From contig CM057823.1 of NCBI GenBank assembly GCA_030068075.1, positions 16,526,485-16,590,484 on the forward strand: a stretch of 64,000 nucleotides of DNA. The letters run 5' to 3'. How positions within the stretch are numbered: position 1 is the stretch's first letter; each line of letters starts with the position of its first letter. Of this stretch, positions 23,890 to 36,522 are shown one piece after another. The stretch comes from Paguma larvata. Lineage: Eukaryota > Chordata > Mammalia > Carnivora > Viverridae. Made by a program: the position numbers and the translations under genes. The notes below the pieces were generated by a model. That model searched no databases and was not told where the DNA came from. It worked only from the letters and a program-made list of their open reading frames with translations.

Positions 23890-24699
23890 ATATATAAATA
23901 AATAGTAGTAGTCCCAGGAGACGTAGATCACTGACCACTTGAGCGATGTTGTTTTTCCCTTCCCATGACCTCACCGTGTGACCCTGGGTGTGTTGCGTAC
24001 CCTCTAGCACTTGTGAATGATAAACTTTGTTTCTTCAAAGTCCTCTGATGGTTAATGCTGAGGTGCATCTTGCAATCATAATAAGGGGCCACTCCATGCA
24101 CAAAATTGACTCTGGCTTGCAATGTCTGCCGGGCTGTTGTAAGTAGTATGTGCCCTGGTAAAAGCCCCAGACATTCCTATCCGAGAGCGTTACTATCAAT
24201 AGGCTGAGATAGATGCGAAACAAAATCAACAGATTTTCTTCTCGTCTTGAGCTTCTTAAATCATATTTGATGGTTGAAATAATTATTTGATAATTTAATA
24301 TAGTGCTCACTCTTTATGTATAAAACACTGAAGATAATAAGATGTAAGAAAGTAGAGGGTAACAAGACCTAAATAAAAGCAAGATTTACATATTTTATGT
24401 TAAGTGGTAAAAAATGTCAATACCAATAGGGCCTGATGAAAGTTATGTTTGTACATGGTAATACCTAGTGTAATCAGTAAAATAACTTTATAGAATAATA
24501 CACTTAAAAATACTGTAAATAAGTCAAGGTGGAATAAAAAAAATGATCAAGTAACCCATAGGAAGGTAAGAGAAGGGAAAAAGAAAGGAACAAGAATTAG
24601 AGGCAAGAAACAGAAAGTAAATAATGAAATGTTAGACTTAAAACCTAATACATCCATGATTAATTAAAATTGAAAATGGTCTAAATACACCAATTGAAA
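23628..24699 (+). other. L1 remnants around an unassigned block with (AAAT)n
   Basis: 23640-23700 and 24430-24699 read as old L1; the latter includes ATGTTAGACTTAAAACC and CTAAATACACCAATTGAAAG at the ORF2 start. Between them, 23760-24300 is unfamiliar and GC-richer. It carries TGATAAACTTTGTTTCTTC at about 24018 and an (AAAT)n run, and might be another LTR or insertion; not resolved. Confidence 0.45.
23830..23905. repeat. (AAAT)n microsatellite
   Basis: About 19 nearly uninterrupted AAAT units; likely length-variable between individuals. Confidence 0.95.
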
Positions 24700-24706
24700 G
24701 ACAGAA

Positions 24707-26640
24707 ACTGGTACATCCTTACAATGGTGTATGATACAGTGATAAAAAGACATGACTGCCCAACAATGAGGACATGGCTGACTCTTAAATGTTTATTGTT
24801 AAGTGAAGAGTCCAGTCTGAAAGACTATGTAATGTGTGCAGTTACATATTCTGGAAAGAAGCAAATCTACAGAGCCCATTAAACAGAGAAGTGGTTGCCT
24901 AGGGTTCAATGTGTGTGTGTTGGGAGCATAGAATAGGAAAACTACAAGGGATTTCTTAGGGCTGAGAAAATATTGTGTATGATGCTATAAATTAAGTATG
25001 TGTCCAAACCCCATGGGACTTTATGACAAAAGGAGTAACTTAATGTATGCAAATTAAAAAAAATATATAGAAGAACAGAAATTAGGATTGACTACCTAAC
25101 GTGACAAAAGAACCCAATTGTACTACAAGTGTATGGAATAGGCTCTGTAAACAGGATTGAGGGAAAGGTGTGAGCCATGCAACTGGAAATGAATGGAGCC
25201 TATAAGACAAAAGGAAATGGGGTCTACACATTGCATATTATTGTAGTAAAGTCTTTTTTTTTTTCCTTTGGGAGTACAGGTTAACAATCCCGAAACCAGT
25301 ACACATGCATGTTGGAGTTGAACAATTAGTAAATGGATGGCAGATAGGGAAAACCAGGTCTCTCGGTGTTGGTATGATAGGTTACAGATTAACAAGAAAA
25401 GGAGGCTAAGGTAATCCATAAGGCTGAGGACTAGAGTGGGAGACAACAGAATGAACTCATTTTTAATAGATACATTTTAATAGATACATTTATACATAGA
25501 TAAATGTACAGCATATATCTCCAAATATTTTCCACCTTAAATGAACCATGACTCCTTGGAAAAATGGTTGGTTCTAGGGCTAGGGCAGGATACAGATGGG
25601 CCTGGAGCATCTCATAGTGACTAGAGAAAGCACTCAAACAACAAAGCCAACCAAACCAAAACCAAAGCGCACATGTATACACAAATTAAACCACAATTAT
25701 GGGAATAGGTCAAAAGATACAGAATACAGAAGCCAACTAAAAGATAATCCCAATGGCTTAAGCTGCAACCATCTGACCCAAAAACTAATAATAATAAAAA
25801 AAACCAGTGATATTGGATCACAACCCAAAGAATAATAATATAATATTCATTTGTCCATATTATTATAGATAAATGATTGAAGAAAGGGAAAGAAAAAGAA
25901 TAATGTTACAGTAGAAAAACCTGACAAACGTTATCTCAACCAGATGAGCAAAATTATTATCAACAGTGCTAAGACATGCCGATTGTATGTGCCCTTGATA
26001 CAATGTGATGATAATGGCACCTCTTTCCTCCCCAAATACATTACCTGAGTGTGATCATGAGAAAAACATCAGACAAACCCCAATTAAAGGATGCTCTACA
26101 AAATAGCCGAACGGTACTCGGCAAAACTGTCAAGATCATCAAAAACAAGGAAATCTGAGAAAATTATCATGATCAAGACGAGCCTACAGAAACGTGACTA
26201 CTAATTGTTCTATGGTATCTCTGAAGGAATCCTGGAACATTAAGGAAAGACATTCCTAGTGAATTTGAATAAATATGTTTTTTAGGGGCACCTGGGTGGT
26301 TCAGTTGGTTAAGCATCTGACTCTTGGCTTCAGCTCAGGTCATGATCTCCTGGTTTTGAAAGATCGAGCCCCATGTCAGGCTCTACGCTGGCAGCATGGA
26401 GCCTGCTTGGGATTCTCTCTCTCCCTCTCTGCTCCTACCTCATTTGCACTGTCTCTATCTCTCTCTTAAAAACATTAAATTAAATTAAAAAATATGACTT
26501 TTACCTAGAGATAATTTATAACGAATGTACCATACTAATGTTAGGGTTCATAATAGGAGTTTCTATGGCATATATAGAAACTCTCTGTACTATTTTTCCA
26601 GTAATTCTGTAAATGGAGAATGATTTTAAAATTTAAAAAT
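24707..26640 (+). mobile_element. nested old L1 3' end inside second L1
   Basis: Host ORF2 breaks off at CAATTGAAAGACAGAAACTG (24691) and resumes at AGGGATTGGCAGACTGG (26641), exactly where intact L1 would continue. The insert starts with late ORF2 (GGTACATCCTTACAATGG; GAGAAGTGGTTGCC) and runs through a long 3' UTR-like part ending GAAACTCTCTGTACTATTTT near 26600. The 25080-26200 part is only weakly recognisable. A SINE later entered it at 26285. Confidence 0.65.
26285..26489 (+). mobile_element. CAN-SINE (older subfamily) inside the nested L1
   Basis: Forward SINE with the CTTGGCTTCAGCTCAGG and CATGGAGCCTGCTTGGG variants of an older branch. AAATATGTTTTTTA (26271) and AAATATGACTTTTA (26490) form the target duplication. 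This is the third level of nesting here. Confidence 0.92.
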
Positions 26641-28590
26641 AGGGATTGGCAGACTGGATTTAAAAAAAGATCCAACTATATGCTGTCTCCAAATAAATAA
26701 TTTCAAATATATCACCATTTGTAGATGGAAAGTAAAAGGATGGAAAATATATATCACAATAACAATAATAAAACTAAAAAAAAGTCACGTCCATATGAGT
26801 ATCAGATAAGACTTCAGAGTAAAGACTGTTATGGGCCCAAGAACAGACATTTCAAAACACAGAGGGCAAACTGTTACACTGTGGGGCAGGCACTAAAGAG
26901 ATATTTTGTAACGATCAAAGGAACCCTGCACTGTGAAGACGCAGAGATCACAAGTATGTTTGTACCAAACCACAGATCTTCAAAATACATGAAACAAAAA
27001 CTGCTAGAGTTGAGGGAGGGAATAGTTAAACCCACAAATTATAGATCACGACTGTAACACCATGCTCTCTGCAACCGGCAGAACTTTAGGACAGAAAATG
27101 AGCAAGATGTAGAATGACTAAAGAACACTATCAAATGGGATCTGTCACATATAGAACACTTTACTGAGCAAAACTGAAACACATATTATTTTCAAGTGCC
27201 CAAGGAACCTCTGCCAAAAGTGCATGTTCCTTCACCACATCCTGGGTCCTAAAATCAATCTGAACAAATTTAAAGTATTTAAATAATATTGAATATGTTT
27301 TCAGTTTATAACGGAACCAAACTAGAAATCAATAGTAGAAAGTCAGCAGGAAAATTTTTGAATACTTAAAAATGAACACATTTATCAATTAATATTGGGT
27401 CAAAGAACTGTCAGAAAATTTAAAAAATATATACGGAACTGAATGGAAATAAACATAGAATACTTAAAAAGAAAAGAAAATATCAGCACTAAAGTGGGGT
27501 TGGTAGGGAAGCTTCCTGTACCACAAACTAACTATAGCAAAAAGGAAAGTCCTGATATTATAATCTAAGTTCCTATCTAAGGAAACTAGGAAGAAAATAG
27601 CAAAATAATTCCAAAACAAGAAGAGAGAAAGAAACAACAAAGAACAGAACTCATAACACTGAAAGCAGGGAAGCAACAGGGAAAACCGGTGAATCCCAAA
27701 AGTGCTTCTTTGAGGAAAAAATAAAACAGCACTCTTAAATACACTCCTCAAACTGAAAAAGATAAAAAAAAAAAAAAAAGAGAGAGGAAGCACAAATCAC
27801 TAATGTCAGAAATTAAAGAGGGGAATATCACTACAGGTGCTGCAGTCATTAAAATGGTAATAACACAATGAACACATCTATGCTTATAAATTTGAACGTT
27901 TAAAAAAAAAAAAACTCTCAAAATCCGCACACTACCAAAAGCAAAGCAAGATGAAATACATAACCTGAATAGTCCCATAATGCTAAATGAAATTTAAAAG
28001 CTCCTCCCAAAAAATATTCTGACCTGATGATTCCTATACAACTTTCAAAAATTTTAAAAAAGGATAGAGTTCTTCCCAACTCATTCTATCAGTTTAATAT
28101 TTCCCCGATACCAAGTCCAGCCAGAGACAGTAAAAAATGAAGTGAGAAAGAAACAAACAAAAACTCCTACACACAGGCAAGCAAACAACAATCACAAAAT
28201 CCTAGAGGCCAATATCTCTTAGTTGCAAAACATCCTCAACAAAATATTAGCAAACAAAATCCAAGAACATAAACAGATAATTCTGACCCATGACAAGTGG
28301 GATTTTGCTCCAGTTATGGGAGGCAATTTCAACTTTAAAAAATCAATGTAACCCAATAATCCAAAGAGGACAATTCATGTCAACTGATATCAAAGTCCAA
28401 CTATCACACGTGAGAAGAACTCTCAGCAAACCAGAGGTAAAGGGAACTTTCCTCAACTTGAAATAAAGCCTCTACCTAACACTGAATACTGAAAGATTGA
28501 ATACTTTTCTTCTAAAATCAGTCACAAGGCAAGTATGTTGGGCCTCACCGCTCAATCTCTATAATTCTAAATACTCTAGTCAACAAAAAA
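26641..28590 (+). mobile_element. second old L1 ORF2, endonuclease to RT
   Basis: Runs through CCAACTATATGCTGTCTCC, TGGAAAGTAAAAGGATGG, TATTTTCAAGTGCCCAAGG, AAACTAGAAATCAATAGTAG, AAATATTAGCAAACAAAATCC and CAAGGCAAGTATGTTGG in the correct ORF2 order. Ends near 28590 in the RT region. Many frameshifts. Confidence 0.82.
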
Positions 28591-28599
28591 AGAGAGTAA

Positions 28600-28925
28600 A
28601 AATTAGGAGCTATAACAAGTAGCACAAAAGAATTGTGTGGTGAAACAGTTGTGTCTTGATATAGTAGTAGTTAGGCAAAATTACACATGTGGTAAAATTG
28701 CATAGATGTCTATAGACATACACACAAATGAGTGCATGTAAAACTGGTGAAATCCGAATAAACTCTGTGTATTGTACCAATTCCAGTTTCCTGGCTCTGA
28801 TATTATACAATATAATTATATAAGATATGACATTAGGAGGTTAGGGCGAAAGTCCATAGGACCTCCCTGTACACTTCTATGCAACATCCTGTGACTCTGA
28901 TTATTTCAAAATAAAAGTTTAAAAA
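28600..28925 (+). mobile_element. L1 3' UTR fragment
   Basis: CACATGTGGTAAAATTGCAT, GAGTGCATGTAAAACTGG, AAACTCTGTGTATTGTACC and the end ATTATTTCAAAATAAAAGTT are a typical old L1 3' UTR. 5'-truncated. Confidence 0.8.
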
Positions 28926-29340
28926 ACTAATGTAATTCACTTATTGGTAGAATAAAGGAGATAAAAATACATCCTTTCAAAAGAAGAAAAAAAGCATTTT
29001 AGAACATTTAAAATCCACTGATGTAATTATTTATTTAAAAAAAAGTGCAAAAATGGTAAAGAAGGTAGCTTCCTCAATTTGATTTTTTTTAAATGTTTTA
29101 TTTATTTTTGAGAGCAGGAGAGACAAAGCATGAGCAGGGGAGGGGCAGAGAGAGAAGGAGACACAGAATCCAAAGCAGGATCCAGGCTCTGAACTGTCAG
29201 CACAGAGCCTGACGCGGGGGCTCAAACTCACAGACTGTGAGATCATGTTCTGAGCCAAAGTCGGACACTTAACCAACTGAGCCACCCAGGTGCCCCTCAA
29301 TTTGATTTTTTAAAAAGGTGGCCATTTCCACCAACTAAAG
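28926..29340 (+). mobile_element. separate L1 ORF2 (RT) fragment
   Basis: AATGTAATTCACTTATTGG and AATAAAGGAGATAAAAATAC repeat an ORF2 region already passed at about 28345 in the neighbouring copy, so this is a different L1 copy or a duplicated piece. Interrupted by the SINE at 29088. Confidence 0.65.
29088..29294 (-). mobile_element. CAN-SINE with clean target duplication
   Basis: Reverse SINE. CCTCAATTTGATTTTT occurs at 29072 and again at 29295 (16 bp). Confidence 0.94.
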
Positions 29341-29659
29341 TTGTGGGAAACAAAGAGGAGAAAACACATGTGTGTAAGTTATCTTATGTTAGTGTAGATG
29401 TTCTAATGGTTGAAGTAGTATATTCATTAGCGTCTGGCCATGGGCAGGGGGGTCAAGAAACAAGTAGAAATAAAGGATGCATTTGGTCGGTCTTGTATAA
29501 AACAGAGCACTGAATTTCAAGAAGCCCAAGAAGAGGGAGCTCAGGAAATAAAGAGGCCAGGAAACTTGAAGAAAAAAAAAAAAGCCAAACAAATGAAAAT
29601 GCAATTTTCTTTTACAGAATTGAAAGATAATGTATAAACAATGCCTTAGGTACATGTGT

Positions 29660-29695
<36 letters not shown>

Positions 29696-29705
29696 ACACG
29701 CGCGT
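29660..29705. repeat. (GT)n microsatellite with GC-alternating end
   Basis: About 15 GT units passing into GCGCACACGCGCG. Alternating purine-pyrimidine DNA of this type can adopt Z-form. Confidence 0.93.
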
Positions 29706-29869
29706 AAAACCTGGGAAAGAGTATTTGTTTACTAGCGAAATGGTAGTTCTGGACTGGGAAAGTATAGGTTGGAAGATTATATACTACTAAATGCTTTCTT
29801 TGTAATTGTAACATTTAGATGTGGTTTTTATGATTGATTACCATCTACAGTTTCCATTAAAGGGAACCA

Positions 29870-29965
29870 TTATTGCATTTGCTCACCATTGTATCTCCAT
29901 TCCTATCGCAGTCCCCGATACATGGTAGCACCCAATAAATACTTGTCGAATAAATAAACCTATGA
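29870..29965 (+). repeat. L2 3'-end fragment
   Basis: CACCATTGTATCTCCATTCC followed by ACATGGTAGCACCCAATAAA and TACTTGTCGAATAAATAA matches the L2 3' terminus. Confidence 0.6.
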
Positions 29966-31329
29966 AGTATTTCACTGAAATAAAAATAATAACGGTAATA
30001 GATAACACAGATGGCTTTCTACTTAGTAGGTACTATACGTTACACACATTGATCGATTGAATTCTTATGGCGACTATGTAGATAGTCCCACAGTTAGTCT
30101 GTCCAGTGTGGATTCCAACCGGAAGTGGGAGTGGGGCTTAAAACCAGAAGGGAATGGAGAAAATGTACGCACACAACAAAAATCTTCAGGCACTGAGAGT
30201 GCTGATGCCAGCTACGGAAAGACTTTTTCAGAAGTTCAAATGAGGTAGTGTTTTAGCCAATATTTAGATTTCCTTCCGTTCTTGTGGATGTGAATATTGG
30301 TCAGAAAACTTTTAACTTTCGTTCATGTAAATTAATACATCTTTTCTTCTGTAGCTGCTGATGTAGACTACAGTCTGGAAGATCTTCCCACACAGGCTCA
30401 GACACCTCTTCTGCTAGGTTTTTCCATTACTTGTTTCAAATTTAAAGTAATAGCATGATCAGTTTATTGTTTTATTGTATAATGACATAGAGATTGAACT
30501 TTTGCCTCTAAACTCTTAAACCATTGTGTCCACCTCAATTATTTAATAAGTAGCCCCTCTCTCATACCCTCATTGAATAGAAATAATATGTATCTTATAT
30601 TGAATTATCGTAGATACATGTGTCTTTCTTGGCTTTATATCCCATTCTAATGCTTTTGATCTATTTAATCCCAAACTGTGTTAAACATTGTGCCTATAAG
30701 ATTTGATATATACATATTAAGATTCTTTTCATTTCAATAGTATTTTTTTTAAATATTTCTCCAGCTTGTAAGATATCCATTTTATTTTCATTTGAATTGC
30801 TTTAGATTTGTAAGTTAACTCTGGGGAGAACTGACAACTTTAACTTAAAAAATGCACAGTATAGAGTTCAGATTGTTTTTTAATGTAGATATTCAATAAA
30901 TATCAACTTAAAATAATGCACTTCATAATGGGCATTAAACTCATTATTTTTATGTTTATCTAAAACATTCCCATCAAGAATAGTAGTATATTTTTAACCA
31001 AAATTAATGAACTTCTGGAATGTCAGAACACTAAGAGGGAACAAATATAAAACCTTAATGTCCTGTCAGTGACTGGTTCAAGGGCCAGATGCTACGGGTA
31101 ATTTAATTCTGCTTATCACCCAGCAGCAATCTCATGAATGTCATGACACAAGGAAGCACCTGCCCACACCGATAAATCAAGTGATAACACTTAATAAACT
31201 TAAGATATTAGAATTAAATGTTACCTTGGGTGATCGTCCAGGTCATCCCATATAAATTAGGGTAATTCTGAGTACATATTATCTTCTGCCTGTTCTCCCA
31301 CCAAGAAACTACTTCTACTACCACTAAAA

Positions 31330-31575
31330 ACGATAGCAGCTAGGACTTCTCTCATGCTTACGACATGCTAAAAACTTGACTTAATGTTGACTCAATTATC
31401 AAAATAACCCTACAAGGCAAGTTTTATTTTCTGTACACTTTACAGTTGGGAAACTCAGGCACAGAGAGTTAAGTACCTTGCCCAAATCACACGGCTGGTG
31501 GATGATAGCATGCAATTTAAATTCACGTAGTCTGACCCAAGGCCCACGGCCTTCACTCTGATGCTTTTCTGTTTC
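31330..31575 (-). repeat. MIR (reverse)
   Basis: AACCCTACAAGGCAAG, CAGTTGGGAAACTCAGGCAC, AGAGTTAAGTACCTTGCCC and AATCACACGGCTGGTGG are MIR core text in reverse. Confidence 0.85.
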
Positions 31576-31831
31576 CCAGGACACTTGGAACTAAGGTGGA
31601 ACTCCCGGCAGCAGTGGGGTTCCTAGATCTTCCTCACAGGATCAGCTGACACGGCCTCATTTATAGGGCATTAAGGGTCGGGTTTGTCCCCTTTCCAGTT
31701 CTGTGTTCCCACCCTCCTCATCCCCTTATGTGTGCTCTCCCAAAAGCCTCTCCAAACACTTTCTGCACCCAGCTGGCCAATTCTGTTTCCAGGGAACCCA
31801 AACTAAGGCACGTGTTAAAAATATACTTTCA
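31576..31831. other. unassigned, possibly an LTR tail
   Basis: GC-richer. It ends with TTCCAGGGAACCCAAACTAA, which resembles the 3' end of old ERVL/MaLR LTRs, but the rest is not assignable. Confidence 0.3.
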
Positions 31832-32025
31832 GGGCACGTGGGTGGCTCAATCAGTTGACCGTCTGACTTTGGCTCAGGTCACGATCTCATGTTTTTGTGA
31901 GTTTGAGCCCCACAGTGGGCTCTCTGCTGTCAACGTGGAAACTGCTTCAGATTATGTCCCCCTTCTCTGCTTGCACACACACTCTCTCTCTCTCACACAA
32001 AAATAAACATTAAAAATATATATAT
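31832..32025 (+). mobile_element. CAN-SINE
   Basis: Forward SINE GGGCACGTGGGTGGCTCAAT to a CACAAAAATAAACATT tail. ACTTTCA precedes it (31825) and recurs after the tail microsatellite (32042). Confidence 0.9.
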
Positions 32026-32043
32026 ATATATACACACACACAC
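32014..32043. repeat. (TA)n(CA)n tail microsatellite
   Basis: Compound dinucleotide run grown in the SINE tail. Confidence 0.85.
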
Positions 32044-33249
32044 TTTCATCCTCTAGACACACTGTCATTCATTCCTTTATTTCTAGTATGAATCACAAGC
32101 ATGCCTTTAATATCACTGTACCACACTGAGCTCAAACTTTTAAAGTGACTCTTCATCACAAATAAGATCCCAAGTTTTTGGACTTACGTTGAAAATGATA
32201 CAATGTGAACCTAACTAGCTTGCCAGGTTTAACCCTCGTTCTTCCACATGCAAACTAATATTCCTGACAAAGTAGATCACTACTTGTTACTTTAATATAT
32301 TCACGAACAGATTTACTGGGGGATGGAAATACCATGACAGAACAAAATCAGTGGTAATACTTTAGTAAGTTCTAGTATTTTTGCCACCAGATAAGACAGC
32401 ACTAGGGACCATGATGGGTGTATCCCTGGTAGCAGGTGCAGAGAGAATATCTCCTCCCCTGAAGGCTGGAGAAATGCAGGAAGAGTGAGCGGGGAAATCA
32501 TTTAACTTTCTAATCGTGACTTTCTTGGCTTTGTGCCAAAACTGAGGGTCCGTGTATAGTATATGTTATGTAGCTTTGTGCTTCTTCAAATATATGTGAA
32601 AGCTCAGTTACACTAAAATCTTTAATTTGGTTCCTCTGGCTATGTTTGCTACACAGAAAGAAAGAAAAAGTATAAATTTAAATCTACTGAGGCTCTGATG
32701 CAGAAAGGTTTTATAATGTTATTATAAAAATTACAAAATAGCCAGTGGGGGGAAAGAGACATGAAATAGACAGTATGGAAGGAGGCCAGAGAGCCCATTT
32801 GTGCTCATAGTCATCAGTAAGTTATCTGTAATGTCACATAACATTCTTTCTTTGAAACACTTATGAGATTCTCTTTCAAAATGATCTATTCTTATGACTT
32901 ACTATGGCCCTACCAACATTTTCCCCAATCCATTAAATATTCTGCATGGAAAGAAAATCCTTTGGTTTATTTTGAAGAGGCACATTTGGTGTTAATTTTC
33001 TACGCTCAGCCAATGCCCTCATGAACTTCTATTTGACGCTAAATCAGCCTCGCGGCATCTCTCCCTTTGAAACACATTTTCCTTGGAAATTCCTTGTTCT
33101 TTAGAGCCATAAATTGTATTCAGTGGAGTATGTTTAATTTTCAGTAGTTTCATGTTGTTTGTACTCAAATTGTTCCCTTTGTTATCAGTGTGGTTTCGAC
33201 AAATATCATAGATAATTTCTATTTTCATTGAGCTTTAAGGGGGTTATTC
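32044..33249. other. unassigned intronic sequence
   Basis: No exon or repeat family recognised. Confidence 0.5.
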
Positions 33250-33262
33250 AAAATCAGAGGTG

Positions 33263-33474
33263 GGGGCGCCTGGGTGGCTCAGTTGGTTAAGTGGCCGACT
33301 TCAGCTCAGATCATGATCTCACGGTCTGTGAGTTCGAGCCCTGCATCGGGCTCTGTGCTGATGGCTCAGAGCCTAGAGCCTGCTTTAGATTCTGTATCTC
33401 CGTCTCTCTCTACCTTTCTCCTGCTCATGCTCTGTCTCTATGTCTCTTAAAAATAAATAAACGTTAAAAAAATT
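33263..33474 (+). mobile_element. CAN-SINE, young, clean target duplication
   Basis: GGGGCGCCTGGGTGGCTCAG start close to consensus. AAAATCAGAGGTG (33250) and AAAAGCAGAGGTG (33475) flank it. Confidence 0.95.
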
Positions 33475-33487
33475 AAAAGCAGAGGTG

Positions 33488-34191
33488 ACCTATTTAGTGT
33501 TGCGCTGAAAAAAAAATAGTTATGGACTATTCCAAATGATCAGTTTAGTATGGGTGAGAAAATAAACAGGAGCCGATTTTTAAAGGGAGGCTACATTAAA
33601 TAAAAAAAAAAAAAAACACTCTACAAATATGCAATATTAGTGTTGACAGGAAACTAACCGACCACCATCTTTTAAAAGTAAAAACTGAGGATACATGTAT
33701 TATATATTATTTCTTAGTCTTTTGAAAGTATCCAGTGGAAAATTTATGTTGAGTTTGAGATCAGTCTGGTCTTCAGGTAAGCAGCCAAAAAGCAGTCGAT
33801 TTGTTAGTTTCTCGGGCTTGAAGGAGAAGACTGGAAATGTTAGAGGAGGAGATTTGGGAGTTACCTACTCATGTTTGATACGTTAAAGAGTATATCATAC
33901 AACTTAGCTAAAGAATATAGGTGACAAAAAACAGATGGGCAAGCTTTAGTGATAATGGTGCTAGAAGGAATATATTTTGCAAATAATTCTATTAATCTTA
34001 AGAGTGAAAAGGAAGTGAGACTAATCTAAACTCACTATTATTTCAATAAAGTTAGTATCTTGGCAGCAAATAACCAGTTATTAAATTCTTTATAATATCT
34101 GAGAAAGAAATGTAGTTAGAGATTTGCCAAATGCCTTATCGAAAGTTTCCTAAAGTAATTTAGCAATATCTGTGTGATCTTGCTAACTGCA
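33488..34191. other. unassigned intronic sequence
   Basis: A 16-17 bp poly(A) at about 33600. Otherwise nothing recognised. Confidence 0.5.
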
Positions 34192-36522
34192 CACACATAC
34201 TTCATTTTACTGGGCTTCTCTTTATTATATTTTGCAGGTATGTGGTTTTTACAAATTGAAGGACAGTGGCAAGCATATTGGTGCCATTTTTCAAACAGCA
34301 TTTGCTCACTGTGTCTCTGTCACATTTTGATAATTTTCACAATATTTCAAACATTTAATTATGATATACGTATTATAGTAATCCGTGATCAGGGATCTTT
34401 GATGATGTGTGATCTGGGATCTATTTTAATTGTTCTGGGGTTCCACAAGCCATGCCCGTTAGGACGTGTGTGTTCTGACCGTTCTGCTGAGGGGCCATCT
34501 TCCATCTTTTTCTCTTTTCTCAAGCCTCTCTATTCTCTGAGACTGAGCAGTACTGAAATCGGGCCAATTAATAACTTATAATACCCTTTAAGTGTTACAG
34601 TGAAAGGAAAAGTCACACATCTCTCAATTTAAGTCAAAAGGTCAAAATGATTAATTGAGGAAGGCATGTTGAAAGCCCAGAGAGGCTGAAAGCTAGCTCT
34701 CTTGCACCAGTTAGCCAAGCTATGATTGCAAGGTAAAGTTCTTGAAAGAAGTTAAAAGTGCTACTTCAGTGAATACGTAGATGATAAGAAAGCAAAACAG
34801 CCTTCTTCCTGATATGGAGAAAGTTCTAGTGGTCTGGACAGAAGATCAAACCAGCCACAATATTCCCTTAAGATCCAGACCGAAGCCCTAACTCTCTTCC
34901 ATTCTATGAAGGCTGAGAGGGGGGAGGAAACTGCAGAAGAAAAGATGGAAGCCAGCAGAGGTTGGTTCATGGGATTTAGAGAAAGAAGCCATTTCTATAA
35001 CATGAAAGTGCTAGGTGGAGCAGCAAGTATTGATGTAGAAGCTGCAGCAAGTTGACCAGATGGCCTGTCTAAGATAATTCATGAAGGTGGCTACATTCAA
35101 CAACAGATTTTCAATGTAGATTAAAGGGCTTTCTATTGGAAGAAGACACCATCTTGGACTTTCATAGCTATAGAGGAGAAGTCAACACCTGGTTTCAAAG
35201 CTTCAAAGGACAGGCTGCCTCTCTCGTTAGGGGCTAATGAAACCGGTGACTCTAAGAGGAAGCCAATGTTCATTTACCATTCTGAAAATACCAGGGCCCT
35301 TAAAAATTATGTGAAATCTACTCTGTCTGTGCTCTATGAATGGAACAACAAAGCCAGAGTCATAGCACATTTGTTTACAACATAGTTCACAGAATATATT
35401 TTATGCCCACTGTTGAGTCTGCTTAAAAATAAATATTTATTTTAAAATATCATGCTCATTGACAATGCCCCTGGTAATCCAAGAGCTCTGATGGAAATGG
35501 ACAATGAGATGACGGTTGTTTTCATGTCTGCTAACACAACATCCATTCTACGGCCCAAGGATCAAGGATTCACTCAACTTTAGGCCTCATTATTTAATAA
35601 ATACATTTTGTAAGACTGTAGCTACCATATGGAATAATTCTTCTGATGAATCTGGGCAAAGTAAACTAAACATCTTCTGGAAAGGATTCACTAGTCTACA
35701 CGCCATTAAGAACACTCATGATTCATGAGAAGAGGTCAAAACATCGACATGAACAAGAGTTTGGAAGAAGTGGATTCCAACCCTCATGGATGACTTTGAG
35801 AAGTTCCAGACTACAGTGGAGATGCTAACTGCAGATGTGGTGGAAACAGCAAGAGAACCAGAATTATAAGTGGATCTTGAAGATGGGACTGAATTCCTGC
35901 AATCTCATGATCAAATTTGAACAGATGAGGGGCTGCTTCTTATGGATGCTTTCTTGAGCTAGAATGTACTCCTGGTAAAGACGCTGTGAATATTGCCGAA
36001 AGGACAACAACGGATTTAGAGTATTACATAAACTTAGATGATAAAGAAGCAGTAGGGTTTGTAAAGATTAACTCCAACTATGAAAGCTCTACTGTGGATA
36101 AAAAGCTGCCAAACAGCATCACAAGCTACAGAGAAATCCTTCATGACAGGATGAGGCAAACCTCACTGTCGTCTTATGTTAAGAAATTGCCACGGCCACC
36201 TTCACCTTTAGCAATCACCACACTGAACAGTCAGTAGCCGTCAACATCAAGGCAAGACCCTCCACCAGCAAAAAGATTATGACTTACTGAAAGCTCAGAT
36301 GATGGTCTGTCGTTTTTAGCAACGAGGTCCTTTTTAAATTAAGGTGTATGCAGTGTTTGTTTTTTTTTTTTTTAAGACATGCTATTGCAAACTTAATAAA
36401 CTACAAAATAAACTTAACTTTCGTATTTACCAGGAAACCAGAACATTAGTTTGGTTTATTGCAATACTCACTTAACTAAAGTAGTCTGGAAACAAATCTG
36501 CAATGTTTCCAAGGTACGCCTC
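34192..36522 (+). mobile_element. Tigger1-type DNA transposon, near full length
   Basis: Left end CACACATACTTCATTTTACT and right end ...TTTCCAAGGTACGCCTC are decayed forms of the Tigger1 terminal inverted repeats, and TA follows at 36523-36524. At about 2.33 kb it is close to the full 2.4-kb element. Internal order matches throughout: 5' non-coding part, transposase gene, then a tail with CCTCCACCAGCAAAAAGATT. Old and inactive. Confidence 0.92.
34581..36310 (+). pseudogene. dead Tigger1 transposase gene (pogo/DDE family)
   Basis: Remains of the DDE transposase related to CENP-B and JRK. The expected start codon is now ATA at 34581-34583. HTH-region text follows (GAATTAAGCTAA-like sequence decayed near 34640). 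Later segments still read as [27 protein letters not shown] and, in an intact 83-codon stretch at 35986-36237, TTDLEYYINLDDKEAVGF and MRQTSLSSYVKKLP. Several stops and frameshifts lie between. Not functional. Confidence 0.88.

Larger units (their letters stand above)
29341..31329. other. unassigned intronic sequence with two small repeats
   Basis: Contains a (GT)n tract and an L2-like fragment, listed separately. The rest is unique-looking AT-rich sequence with no exon recognised. Confidence 0.5.
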
